Part shown: piece after piece, positions 33,432 to 45,053 of the stretch
How positions within the stretch are numbered: the first letter of the stretch is position 1
How the letters are laid out: every line of letters begins with the position of its first letter
Assembly: GCA_020205615.1 (NCBI GenBank)
Contig: CM035165.1
Span: 91,078,005 to 91,142,004, forward strand
DNA: 64,000 nucleotides
Direction of reading: 5' to 3'
Source: Panax quinquefolius
Lineage: Eukaryota > Streptophyta > Magnoliopsida > Apiales > Araliaceae
Made by a program: the position numbers and the translations under genes
Notes under the pieces: model-generated
Databases searched by the model: none
What the model saw: only the letters and a program-made list of their open reading frames with translations
Told to the model about the DNA's origin: nothing

Positions 33432-33690
33432 TTAATTCCTAAAGTAGTTTGAGAATTAATTAATACAAGTACTCTCATATATTCCTAATATGATTAGGAA
33501 GCCTAATTAATTAAAGGATTTTAATTAATTAAATTAAAACCCTATTTCTAAAAGGTTTAGGAGGGTTGCCTACATATATAAATAAGAATGTCTTATTATA
33601 GATTAAAGTCATGCATATCTGACAATTCCAAGATTTGGGAGAGTATGTATATTATATAGAGATAGAATTAGGGTTTTATCATACACCCAT

Positions 33691-36117
33691 TGTAATAACC
33701 CCAAAATCGGGACCAACTTAATCTATAATAAGGACTAAATTAATCTTGACATTGTGCGCTCAATACTATCTAAGTTCAGCCTTGCATCAAAATTAGATGT
33801 TATAATGGCTAAAAATGTGGATAATCAAAAATATTTATTTTATATATCTTTCTTGCGTTCCCTGAATCGCAACCTTTATGATTCCCTATATTATCGAGTA
33901 AGTGAACTATAAGAGTTCAATTATCAATGCTTAACATCTTTTGTATTGATGCTCTACCTGTATAATTCTATATACAAACATTCACCACAATACGTTCTTA
34001 TCTCAAAACAAATATTCTCATTCATTGAACATTTCAGAAATTTATACATCTGTATTCTAGTACGTCATTATCATATTATCATCTAAGTTTCAAACGAAAG
34101 AAAATACGATTATCTTGCACGTCTCATTATGCATATTGTCCAGATAGCAGATAATATTGCTTTGAATCCTTAACTTGGAAAATGTTTATTTTTGTAAGAT
34201 TGATCTTGACAGCTCAGCAAATCTAACAGTTTTTATGCATCATATAACATATACTTTCATGATCAGTTCATAATCATACTAAACATGCATCAATGCACTA
34301 CGGGCCAATGAGAACTTTTATCACATCATTTGTAACATTACAGGTCATGATTATACCGAATAATTTCTTGTCATAATCATACCAATCAACAGTCCATCTA
34401 TGCACTACGGGCCAAAGATGACTTTCATCACAATATAAGTATGAGGATGATGACAATGATATAAGCATCAATAAAATGAAATCAAGGATAAATATTAAAT
34501 ATTTTTAATTTATCCAGAGTTTAAAAATGTCCAAATTGTCAACATGATAACTACTTTGAGGAATAAAATTTAAGAATAATATTAATGTATCAAAAATAAT
34601 TTGGACAGAAAAGAATCAATTTTTTGGGTGAATAGTACCCGAGTGAATAGTACTTCGTGAATAGTACCCCGACATGAAAAGATTAAAATTTAACAAGGAT
34701 GTTCAGAAAAATATTCCCGTGAAAAGATACTCGATGAAGCGCAAATTTCAAGGATATTCTACTAATTTCAAGGAGTATAGAAGCAATACTTAACAAAATG
34801 AGTGTAGAATTCAGAATCTGAAACGAAATAATATTACTTACATATTACAGAGTATGGAGAAAATATTATTTTTTACGAGTACTGAACAAAAAAATATCCC
34901 TTACCTTAAAAGGAGAGTATTTCTGAATGGTATGACGGAGATATTCTTGAAGAAAACTTGTATTATTTTCTACACTCAAAGCTTCCTTAAACTCTAAAGA
35001 AATACGTTCAATATTATAGAAGAAGAATTCTCTGATTCTGGTGTAATTTTCAATTCTAAACTAAGCATCCTATTTATAGGAGAATGGCAGGATACTATTT
35101 AAATTTTTTTCATGGGTGACCAGTTTGAGAATTCACGGACGAATTCTATGCGATTTCACGGACGAACTTTTAAAAATTTTGATTGCACTATGCAACCACT
35201 ATGCAGTACTATGCAATAAAATATAATATATTCTATTTTATATAAAAGATAGAATATATATATATATATATAAAAACTTAAAGATATATAAGTAATAAAA
35301 CAAAATTGAAATAAATTTTTACCGATGATTTTGAAAAACGGGTAAGTGGGGGTCCATGCAATAAGCCAAATTTAAAACAAATAATTCATAAAATACCCCT
35401 CTATTTATCTCAATTCACTTGGCTTCACAAAACACATTTTTAATAACATTTATCATTAATAGTATAACTCACAATATTAACAACCAGATCATTTTCAAAA
35501 AAGAGAGGGCTTTCCGATAAGGATTTCTCCTTATTGGCGCGCAATTAGGTGACCAAACCCCTTTCCTCGACAAAACTTTCTATACATCGTCAATAATGTA
35601 AATAATAATATGAATAATTTTGTCGTCTCAATTATCAATTTAATAATATAAAATATTGTGATAATAATTGAATCAATAACGTGAGATAATATGCAACAAT
35701 TACTGTGACAATAATTGAATAAAACTGAATGACTTCTCACGTAAACATCAATAATCAAAGATATTGTACAATTTTGTGTCTTCTCTTATGCAACCACGCC
35801 AGCGTATTCTTGTACTTTTATCACGGTATTTCAACAGCAGTTAATGAAAATAAAACTTTTGCCGTTATTTTTATAAAAAGTTATTTCTGTCGTTTTCTAA
35901 CTTCGACAGTGATTCCGTTGTGGGGTCCACCAATGATTGTGTCGTCGTACGAATATTCTCTGATAAAACGAATATTTTATGACAACTTGGTTACTTTATA
36001 AAATTTATAAATATTACCCACAGCCACAACTATAACATTATATCAAATCCACATCTTATTACTCAAAATGATATTTAGAGAAAATAAATCTTTATTCATA
36101 AAAGTTGGGGTCTTACA
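33691..36117 (-). mobile_element. Chimeric chromovirus LTR, 2,427 bp
   Basis: It starts TGTAATAACCCCAAAATCGG and ends GTTGGGGTCTTACA. From about 34270 on it parallels the Gypsy B/C/F LTR family, including the GCACTACGGGCCAA blocks, a short GTGAATAGTA array (about 34622-34672) and a minus-strand TATA at about 35068-35082. The first 580 bp do not resemble the other copies. Flanks are CCCAT on the left and CTAAC on the right, so no target duplication is seen. Copia B sequence is missing at this place. Confidence 0.75.
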
Positions 36118-36940
36118 CTAACAAACTGATCGGACCAAATTATACGAACTAGTTAAGGAATCTGAGAATTGTTCTCACTGCTGAAAAGATTTCTTATGTC
36201 CTAAATTCGCCAGTCCCTGCAACTATTGCAAAAATAACCTCTGAGGAAGAGATTACTACTTTTAAGAAGTGGCAAGATGATGCATCTGTGGCTCAATGAA
36301 TCATGCTTGCATCCATGAGTAACGAGTTTCAGCGTCAGTATGAAACTATGGATACTCCTACTGTACTACTGCACCTCAAAGATTTGTATGGTGATCAAGG
36401 TAGGACTGTTAAATATGAGATATCTAAGGAGCTTTTTCGATCTCGGATGACCGAGGGCACTCTGTTGAGACTCGTGTCCTAAAGATGATCAATTTAATTG
36501 AACATCTTGAACTATTAGGGTTCGTTATGGATGGGGAGTTAAGTTAAGATTTGATCTTGTAGTCACTCCTAGACACCTTCTCACAATTTGTTGTGAATTT
36601 TCACATGAATAAGTTAGATGTCAACTTGCCTGAATTACTTAACATGTTGAAAACTGTTGAAGGCCATTTTCCGTCCAAAAAGGACCAAGTCTTAATGGTG
36701 GATGATTCTTTCAAGAAAAGGAAGAGGCCCAAGGTATCTTTTGAAAAAAAAGAAATCCAAGAAGGCTAAGGGCAATACAAAAGTGAAGGATAATAAGAAA
36801 CCTGATCCAGCTAGCAAAGGAATATGCTTCCATTGCAACAAGTCGGGTCACTAGAAGATGAACTGCAAGGAGTTTCTTGCGGAACAAAAGTAAAAGAAGC
36901 TTCAACTCCTAATCAAGGTTTTTTCATGATTGAAATTAAT
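36118..36940 (+). pseudogene. Copia B gag
   Basis: Reading starts inside gag with LIGPNYTN, an in-frame stop, then LRNLRIVLTAEKISYVLNSP, a typical copia gag N-terminal block. Later pieces include KWQDDASVAQ, MLASMSNEFQRQYETMDTP and a basic KKKKSKKAK stretch. The zinc knuckle at 36825-36866 is CFHCNKSGH, a stop codon, then KMNC; the stop replaces one residue of an otherwise canonical CCHC. The N-terminus of gag is missing at the LTR junction. Confidence 0.85.
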
Positions 36941-37300
36941 TTTTCTGAAAGTCAAACTTCTACCTGGGTATTGGATAGCGACAGTGGTTCTCATATATGT
37001 AATAATATGCAGTGACTGCTCAGAAGTAGAAATCTGAACAAGGATGAGGTCATCCTACGAGTGAAAAATGGAGCAAAGGTTGCTGTATTAGCTGTAGGGA
37101 CTTATTGTTTAGTAATGCCTACGGGTAAGCCCATTAGTTTAAATAATTTTTATTTTGTTCTGACGCTCATTAGAAATATTATTTCAATTTCTGTATTGGA
37201 TATGGATTGTTTTGATATTATAATAAAGAACAACATATGTTCTATTTGTAATAAGAATATTTTATATGGTGTTAGTAAATTGCTGAATTGACTTTATGTA
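36941..37300 (+). pseudogene. Copia B protease
   Basis: WVLDSDSGSHICNN carries the presumed catalytic Asp at 36974-36976, in the place where related elements have a DTGCGSHIC-type motif. The Gly after the Ser is replaced by Asp. The 76-codon frame from 37061 continues with RVKNGAKVAVLAVGTY and RNIISISVLDMD, the conserved spacer before integrase. Several stops separate the pieces. Confidence 0.78.
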
Positions 37301-37905
37301 CTTGACTTGTATGAAAAGATATTTCAAATTGAACAAACTAAGAAAATGAAAAGAGACAATGTTGATTACACATTTATGTGGCACTATAGACTCGGTTATA
37401 TTAATGAAATACGATTATCCAAGTTGCATAAAGATGAGCTCTTAGAGCTATCTGATTATGAATCATATCCAACTTATGAATCTTGTCTCATAAAAAAGAT
37501 AACTAAATCTCCTTTTAGTGGAAAAGGAGAAAGAGTTATAGAGTTGTTAGCGTTAGTTCACACAGACGTATGTGGACCTATGACAACGACTGCACGATTA
37601 GGGTATTCTTATTTTATTACTTTCACTGATAATCACTCAAGATTTGGATGTGTCTTTAATGAAATACAAATCTGAATCATTTGAAAAATTCAAAGAGTTC
37701 AGAAGTGAAGTAGAGAAACAAACTGACAAGAGTATTAAGATTCTTTGATCAGATCGAGGTGGTGAATACTTAAGTAGTGAGTTTCTCAAATATCTCAAAA
37801 GAATGGAATAATCTCACGATGGACTCTAACATGAACACCACAGTTGAATGGTGTATCTGAAAGGAGAAATGAAACATTGTTGGACATGGTTCGTTCCATG
37901 ATGAG
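37301..37905 (+). pseudogene. Copia B integrase, N-terminal part
   Basis: The 122-codon frame from 37307 has the HHCC zinc domain as WHYRLGYINE and TYESCLIKK. One His and one Cys appear to be Tyr, so zinc binding should be lost. HTDVCGPM carries the first catalytic Asp and DNHSRFG follows. Frameshifted pieces with SDRGGEYLS (second Asp, near 37750) and NGVSERRNETLLDMVRSMM follow to 37905. The frame is then cut by the 12.3 kb element and resumes at 50252. Confidence 0.88.
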
Positions 37906-37957
37906 TGTCAGGAATAAGCATGTGAATGTATTCCTATCTATATATGATTTGATTATG

Positions 37958-37999
<42 letters not shown>

Positions 38000-40949
38000 A
38001 TGAATGAATATGCAAGTATGCTTGCATTAAGAAAAGCTGTAAAGTCCTTTGATAGATAATAGAAATATGTGTACAAGGACTTAGAATGAATTGATCAAGT
38101 ATGTTAGGTTGATCCTACATAAGAAAAATAGCTTTGTAAAGTCCTTAAAAAGAAATAATGTACAAGGACTATAAACATAGAAAGATCAAACATGTTAGGT
38201 TGATCTTGTGATGTAATAGATAGGTTTATACGATCGTCGAGAAACCTTTGCACTGAAATCGTAGTCTGCACGAGAGAGTCGAGGAGAACTCGAGAGGCGT
38301 CGAGGCAAAATCGTAAGTATCTGAGATAGTAGATCTCGGAGTTAAGTAGACTTGCCGGGAGAGGCGAGGAAGGATCGTAGTGTGTCGAGTAGAACTTCCT
38401 CGGGGCCCGAAGTCTCTTTGAGGAAGTCGTGTTGAGAATCGTGAGGCGACACCTTTCTGGTAGTAGAAACTCTGCCAGAAGCCAAGTCAGAAGCGTAGAC
38501 TACACTCGAGTCGTGAAAATCTCTCGATGCCGAAGCGATTAAGAATCGTAGATCACACTCACGAGTTTCGTAGAGTTTATTGATTACATGCAGAGATCGT
38601 AGTCGAGCGAGATCAGATAAAGACAACAAGCAAAAGGCACAAATTGTAGAGTGTCAAGATCTGATCTAGGAGTCGTAGTGTCTGCACAGCCGAAGCTGAA
38701 TCGTAGAGTGCAGAACTATGACCTCAACAGATGTGCTCACAATGCATAGGCAGAATCGTAGAGCAAATACGATTCTCAACTAATGAGCACTCCTAGAATA
38801 TCTAAAGGAACAAAGCCTCTATTTGGCACTATAAAGATACATCCCACATGAAGGGAACCAGAGAGCACTCAACGAATGGCATGCAAGCTAACAGAAGATC
38901 TAAGCACCAACCCAATCAGCATCAAGATTGAGTTGAAAAGTCATTCGAGATGAAGTTATCATAAGAAGACTTCAGTAGTTGACCAAAGAAAATCAGCAAG
39001 TGCAGTAGCTGTCAAGAGAACAGAAGTCAACGATCTTGAAAGCAGTCAAGATCGTAGTGTTTGCCAAACAAAGAAAGAACTGATGGAATGTTCACAAAGA
39101 TATTGGTCAGCCTCTAAAGAACAAGGCTAAAGTGATTAAGCGTAGGGTCAGTCCATTGATGATAAGTGAACGGGAGATCACCAGGAGAAAGCGAAAGTGG
39201 GACGCGCCACAAATCTGAAGTGTCTTCTTATATTCGGAAGGAGCGGATCAAAGATGTCACAGCCATCGATATCGAGAGCAGTCGAAGCAAACAAAAGTGT
39301 TGAAATCTTTGCTTGCCTGAGAAGGAAGAGGTGTTCTACACTTAAGATCCAATCAACACTCTTCAAAATCGTAGTGTTGTCTATACCGATACGACAACAT
39401 GACACTCGATCAGGTCCTCGAAGACATACATCGAATCGTAGATTCGAATAGTGAAGATTTGAAGCATTGGCAGCGGTTCAATCGAAGGGTTATATTGGAC
39501 AAAAGCTTATTGAGAGAGCATCGATAAAAAAGGACAATCTCGATCGAGAAATCGGAAGGAGGAAATAAAGTCTTGACGCCCAAGACATTAAAGTGACATC
39601 TCGATGGGTAGGAAATAGTAGAGCGCAATGTCGGAAAAAGTATGACTTGCCACATCATTGATCTACCTCTGTCAGCCAACTCGAGATCTGTGAAGACATT
39701 TGAATAGCTTTCAAGCGGCTACTTTCCAGCGGAAGGATTGGGAAGGAGTATAAATCTGCTAGAGCTTCAAAGATCGAAGGTTCTTTGGAGTTATCGAGTT
39801 TGGATAACGATGGGGTATTTCTAAACCATGTAAGATAGTGAGTCAAAAGGCTCACTCTACGATCCACCAAGAACACTTAGAGTCATACAAAGAAAGAAGT
39901 AGAAGTGAGAGTTCTACAATGTAGAAGTGAGAGTTCTACTACATGAAGAGTGCTCTGAACTACCGAGAGAAAGAAGAGCATCATGTCATCTTGGTGTCCA
40001 TCATGGGAAGACTCCAAGTGCCATAGAGAAGAGCTCACAGTCATCTTAACAAGTCCATCATGAGAAGACATCAAGTATCAAGAAGGGAGATCACAAACGT
40101 CATCATGGTGGCAAACATGAGAAAGTTTCTAAGTACCTAGCAGAAGAGATTACAGTCATCTTAGAAACCCATCATGTGCATCCATCATATATCAAGATGA
40201 ATGATCTTCAAGGCAGTCATCAAGGGGTCATCCGAAGTGGTTGAGTGGCGAAGAAAGGCGAGCATCATGCTGACACTCATTTGCACTTCAAGGATGATCA
40301 CGCCAAGCTGCTAAATCTGAGAAGATGTTCGGAGCATGAAGACATCTTAGCGACTCGGCACCAACTCAACAAACAAACAAAACAAACAACTCAGCGAAGC
40401 GAGGGCTGAGGGTCCTTGTGGGAGGGACTAAATGAAGTTCCAAACTTTGTTGGGCTGGAAGAGTTCTAGGGAACTAGAGGAGTTTCTAGAAATTTGCTTT
40501 GGCCTTGAAGAGTTCTTAGTGAGCCCCGAAGTCCAAAAGGCTGGCGGCCTTGAAGGAATCTTAGTGATTCAGGTGCTGCCCTTCCTTAGTGGAAATCCTG
40601 CTAGTTGAAAGCAGAAGAGTGGATTAGGAGCTTGAGTCTCTGAACCACTTAAAACCCATTGTGTCTTTTACATTATGTCATTTACATTATGTCTATTAAG
40701 CTGCTAGCATGCTATGTATGTTTTAACTACTTACAACTGAACTAACTCTACGAACAATGTATTTATGATTATGAATATATCAATGAAGGGGATCTTTTAC
40801 TTATTCCGCTGTGCTTGAAAAGATTCTTATGTTTGTCATATGCTAATTTCTTAGCAATACAAAATAAAAGAGAAAAATATTTAAAATTAAAAAGGATCTA
40901 TTCAACCCCCCCCCCCTTCTAGATTTATTGTGCCTACTAGGAACTAACA
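37906..40949 (+). mobile_element. 5' LTR of element H, 3,044 bp
   Basis: It begins TGTCAGGAATAAGCATGTG and ends TAGGAACTAACA. It aligns with 47223-50251 along its whole length. The motif ATCGTAG and variants are very frequent between 38230 and 39450. A poly-C run lies at about 40906-40917. Near 39898-39945 the hairpin-forming GTAGAAGTGAGAGTTCTAC is present twice in tandem. Open frames here are short and without recognisable domains. Confidence 0.9.
37958..38001. repeat. TA microsatellite in the 5' LTR of element H
   Basis: About 44 bp of nearly pure TA repeats. The 3' LTR has a shorter run of about 24 bp at 47276-47299, so the repeat changed length after insertion. Confidence 0.9.
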
Positions 40950-40965
40950 ATTGTTATCAGAGCAG
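40950..40965 (+). other. Primer binding site of element H
   Basis: ATTGTTATCAGAGCAG follows the LTR end directly. TGGTATCAGAGC is complementary to the 3' end of initiator Met tRNA; this copy has one G-to-T change within that core. This site is typical of Ty1/copia elements. Confidence 0.8.
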
Positions 40966-42904
40966 GTTCTCATGCTATATTCAAAAGCTAATCGCTTTAA
41001 GTCTGATCCTAGGCACAAACATTGTTCTAAACTTAGTTTAGTAGTAAATAACTTGTTATATGCAGATGAGCTCACACGTTGGAAATACTGTGTATAGGTT
41101 AAATGTGTATATACATCTTAAGCTACTCAGATTGGTCCATGTTCTCGATTATTACATCAACAAGACCAAATCTTACACTGCGATCGATCTTGTAGTCTGA
41201 AGACCAGACGAGAAAGCTCAAGAAGACATCAACGACAAAGAGTCAAGCATCCTCCAGCCTGAAAGATGAAAAGGCCATATATGCTAAGAAATGTTTATTC
41301 AGAGAAGAAAGAAGATCTTCTCAAACGTGTGTCTGGCCAACCAGCAGTTGGGTGCAAACTTTATGAACTGAAAGATGTCAAAGAACTAAAGATGCTGAGA
41401 TTCTCCTAGCCTGCATCTGCAAGACCACAACTGATTGATTAAGGACTAACAAGAGCAACAAGTTGTCAGGAGCAAATGTGAAGCTATGCACATCAATGCC
41501 TAAACTCAGTATATCTAAGATAAATGATCATTAAAGAGACCTGCGGTAAAAAGGTTGCAGTTCCTCACTATTATACATGTGTACATCATAAATGCACCTT
41601 CTTATGAACCATAACAATATTCTGTCAAGAAGTCATAATCTACCTAAAAAGTGAAGAGAGAAAGTACCCTGAGGATGGAAACTCAAATGTCTATAAACTT
41701 TCACTCCATCCAAGTTTTAGGTTGAAGATGACACCTTGAAGGAAATCTGAAATGGGGCATAAGAACATCACAAGCCAAATTAAGTCTATGTGAAGTAATC
41801 TTTGCTGGTGGGTTAGTACGTATGTACAAATCCTTGTTCTAAGTGATTGATAACACATAGAGTATGATCAGTTCTAAAAGAGTATCTTGATGATGTGTAG
41901 AAATTGATCACCTCCATGAATCAACTAGATACTCCTAAATCGTAGAGTTAATTCTCACTGTGAACACTTAAACATTGTGAACATGACCCAGCAAATGATG
42001 AAACCATCAAAGATAAAGAGTGTTATTAAATGTCAAATCTTACACACACTCATCTTCATGCATATCAAAATGTATTATCTAAAACTAGTTTTATGCATGA
42101 ATATGTTGTTGGTGATAAATGTGATGATTATCCAAATATAAGATGAACAGGGGTTTAGAAAACTAACCTAGCAGGACCCATTTAATTATGGGTACCAAAA
42201 ATAAAAATATATTTAAACTGCGGTACTTGGTGCATCGACCACACTAAGGATCTTTGAAGCAAGAGACTTGATCGAAGAAGACTCAACAAGTAGAAGGCTA
42301 AGACTGCATTGAAGTGATTACGATAAAATTTCTATATCCAAAGCTTTGTCCATGAAGACCTATTAAGCTAACCTGAGTAAAGTTCACATGGCTAAAAATC
42401 TGTATATGGGAGCAGGCCATGCAACCAAAGATGAAAAGGGTCCTATATGCTCAAATCAAGAAAGGCATGCTATATGAGAAAATCCTAAAGGGAGCTCACA
42501 GCGAGAGGATCATCGAGCATCGGTCGAGAGGAATTCATTTGAAAGCGAACCTCGCAAACACAAGATGTCAAAGAAGACTACGTTCGTAGTCTTTGTCACA
42601 AAAGATCGTAGAGTGATCGGATCTTGAAAATATCCATGTCTACGATCTGAGGAGATCAAAGTGATAATTGTGATTCGATCGAGGAAGGAGATATGCGAAG
42701 GCGCCTTCAAATGAACCTAAAGTAAAGGGAATCACATCTATCCGGAAAGACAACATCAACCATGGGGAGCGGTGATGCATTGAGAAACAACAATGACCTT
42801 TGAGTTATACTATGAAGAAATGTACCCATTCTGAGTCCCAAAACTTTGTGGCTGATAAACCAAATGAAGATCCATAGTCAGTAGGAACGTCTCAAAACGT
42901 ACTA
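40966..42904 (+). other. Leader region of element H, no recognisable coding
   Basis: All frames are closed at short intervals. Only scattered ATCGTAG motifs (for example near 41940, 42566 and 42605) stand out. In an autonomous Sirevirus this position would hold leader and gag. I see no zinc knuckle or gag-like block. Confidence 0.6.
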
Positions 42905-43339
42905 ATGATAACCTTTCAGCCACTCAACTCAAAATCATGGAGTGTCTACGATCAAACATCTGATCGCAATATAGAAGCAGGAGGACACCACGATTACAGC
43001 AAATGCAATTTAACAAAGTTGGTAGAGGACCTCTCCACCAGAAAAGGTCAAATGAGATATCACCGCAAATCACTTCTAAAGTATTTCATCTGGAAAGCGC
43101 CTCAGGGACAAACCTGTCCCTTAGCTCACTCTAAGAGGTTGGCCCTTCCTGAGCTTACCTTGACCCAGAAGGAATGCTTGATCAAGTTCATCTCAAAGAC
43201 CAAGATAGTCAACGATCGTAGAGTCGAGGTTGAAGAAGAACTCCACGATCGTAGTGCAACCTCAGCGATCGTAGAAGACAACTCCACGATCGTAGTCCTA
43301 CCAAAGGGTACTCCAGTTCACAAGGAGCTTGGAAAATGA
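42905..43339 (+). CDS. Unrecognised 144-codon open frame in element H
   Basis: The frame is open for 435 bp in a region otherwise full of stops. It has a basic first half, a segment KRLALPELTLTQKECLIKFI, and an acidic second half in which three GATCGTAG motifs are translated. I do not recognise the protein. No membrane segment or zinc motif is visible. It may be a chance survivor or the start of an element-specific protein. Nearby pieces at 43857-44054 (65 codons, basic) could belong to the same decayed gene. Confidence 0.35.
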   Translation: MITFQPLNSKSWSVYDQTSDRNIEAGGHHDYSKCNLTKLVEDLSTRKGQMRYHRKSLLKYFIWKAPQGQTCPLAHSKRLALPELTLTQKECLIKFISKTKIVNDRRVEVEEELHDRSATSAIVEDNSTIVVLPKGTPVHKELGK

Positions 43340-45053
43340 GACAATTTCTCAACCATTCAAAATGAGGAGGTAAGTTCGAATATATCAGTGATCAAACTAT
43401 GTTACATCAAAATGAGGATAAAAGTCAAAGCCATCCACTGCAGCATCTCTCAAAAGTTGATCGTTAAGTCAACAAAAGAAAACGTAGAGTCCATAGCTGC
43501 CTTACCATGCTACTCTACGAATCAAAAGGTCAACGGTCAAAAGCCCGCGTCGATTAAGCGCCTACTCTTCTAAAATTAAATATCTAAGCGAAAAGTTATG
43601 GGGAATTCTGACTCATTCTTTGGGCATCGTGCTGACAATGATGGTGGTTGACACATCTTTGGTTATCACGAGTTAGAAGGAAGCGCCATAAAGACAATTT
43701 CAAATCTGCAGACAGTTATCGAAGCTATCGAACCTTTCTCCCCCCATTTTCAAACCCTAAAATCCTCTCAAGAGCCAAAATAGGTTAACACTCGAGCCTT
43801 ACCAAAATCATCAATCACCGTCTCTTATAAACCTCTCGAATCAAATACCCACATTCTTGAAGCGCTTTCGAATGGAAAAGCGGCGAGTAATCTTTGGCAT
43901 TGACTCGGAACCAAGTCGTTTGAGAAATCGAAAAAGAAGTTCGAGAGACATTCTCGAACTTATGAAGAAAATTTGGATTCTCGAGAATGCCTTGAGGCTA
44001 ACACTCGAGTATATCGTTGACTGGTTAAAGAATTCTACTCAAATGCCTCCATAAACTCACGAACCCTTTCTACCAAGGTCAAAGGTCGGGTCTCTAAAGC
44101 TGAAATCTTCGACCTCAATCAATGCCTAGGTTTTTCCTAACCGAGGGTGAAGAGCCTTGATGATGTTGATCTGAGAACAAAAAAGAGATCATGGGGTACC
44201 AAAGAAACCCTAGATTTGAAAGACATGAAGAAGGAGTTTCCAGAAGAGTACGAGTTCCTTGCAGAAATAGTTGGAAAATGTATACTGTGCAAGGACACTG
44301 CACATGACACGATGCTTGAACAATAATTGAAGATAATGTCAGCAATAGTTCTGAAGAAACAAATCAACTTTGGAGCTATCTTGTTGATCAAATCTCTCAG
44401 TGGGTATAAAAAGTTGAGTTGAAGAAAGTCCATAGAAAAACCCACGACTAAGGTGTTTCATGGAAGGCTCTTGAGTATTGTGATGAAGAAGAAGCTAGGA
44501 GGAAGATCGAGGATGATGAGGAGAGCCTTTGAATGTTCACAAGGTAATGTCTCCACAATTGTTTGTAAATTGGAAGAAAAACCCCAAGGAGAGGCAGAAA
44601 GGCGATAAGCTGGGAGCGTGAGCAGAGAGCCTCTGCAAAGAAGAGGAAGGCAGAAGAGGCAGAAAAGCTCGAGTCGATGACTCTGTACCAACAAAGAACA
44701 CACACCTGACCAAAAGGAAATCCAAAGGTGTGAAGAAAACCAAGGCCCCACCAAGGAGTCTCTCCATCAAAGACAAGGTTGAAGAAGAAAGAGGCCTAAC
44801 TACTGAAACAAAAAAGAGGAGAAGTAATAGATTACTTCAAGGGCTATCCAGAAAGAAAGCTAAGGTGGAAAATACCCGACCTCGACTTCCCAAAATAGTA
44901 CATCGATGAAGAGGGCGACGTAAGTCGCAGAAAGAAAGGAGACAAATGTCGAAATTTGAGTCCAAGAGATGAAAGTGAAAGAATTTGGATTGATGGAAGA
45001 AAATTGAGATCTCTAATGAAGAAGAATGCTCAAGCCATGTGGCTAATTCTTAG
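43340..45053 (+). pseudogene. Decayed coding region of element H
   Basis: Short plus-strand pieces, including 43857-44054 (65 codons, beginning MKRFRMEKRRVIFGIDSEP), alternate with stops. From about 44440 the plus strand is rich in GAAGAA and AAGAGG triplets, suggesting a former Lys/Glu-rich protein. The long antisense frames at 44115-44776 (Ser/Leu/Phe-rich) are mirror images of this purine-rich DNA and are not called. A TAG at 45051-45053 separates this from the acidic frame that follows. Confidence 0.4.

Larger units (their letters stand above)
31854..33690 (+). mobile_element. 5' LTR of Copia B, truncated
   Basis: It begins TGAAAGTAGTATACATACAAG and can be followed along the solo LTR 27248-28786, with shared blocks such as TGTTTGATGATAAA and GGAGAACCTAAAGGGTCAC. 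It differs by the inserted MITE and by many small changes. It stops at CATACACCCAT, where the solo copy continues for another 319 bp to its end. That missing piece, the primer site and the gag start are absent. Confidence 0.85.

Noticed and set aside
37795..38076. 93-codon minus-strand frame with Tyr-Ile runs
   Set aside because: It translates the TA microsatellite at the start of the element H LTR.
40950..40965. Fragment of a tRNA gene
   Set aside because: Only the primer-binding site complementary to a tRNA 3' end is present; there is no cloverleaf.
44115..44776. Several overlapping minus-strand frames of 76-102 codons, rich in Ser, Leu and Phe
   Set aside because: They are antisense to a purine-rich, formerly Lys/Glu-coding stretch of element H. 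Stops are rare there for compositional reasons, and no domain is seen.
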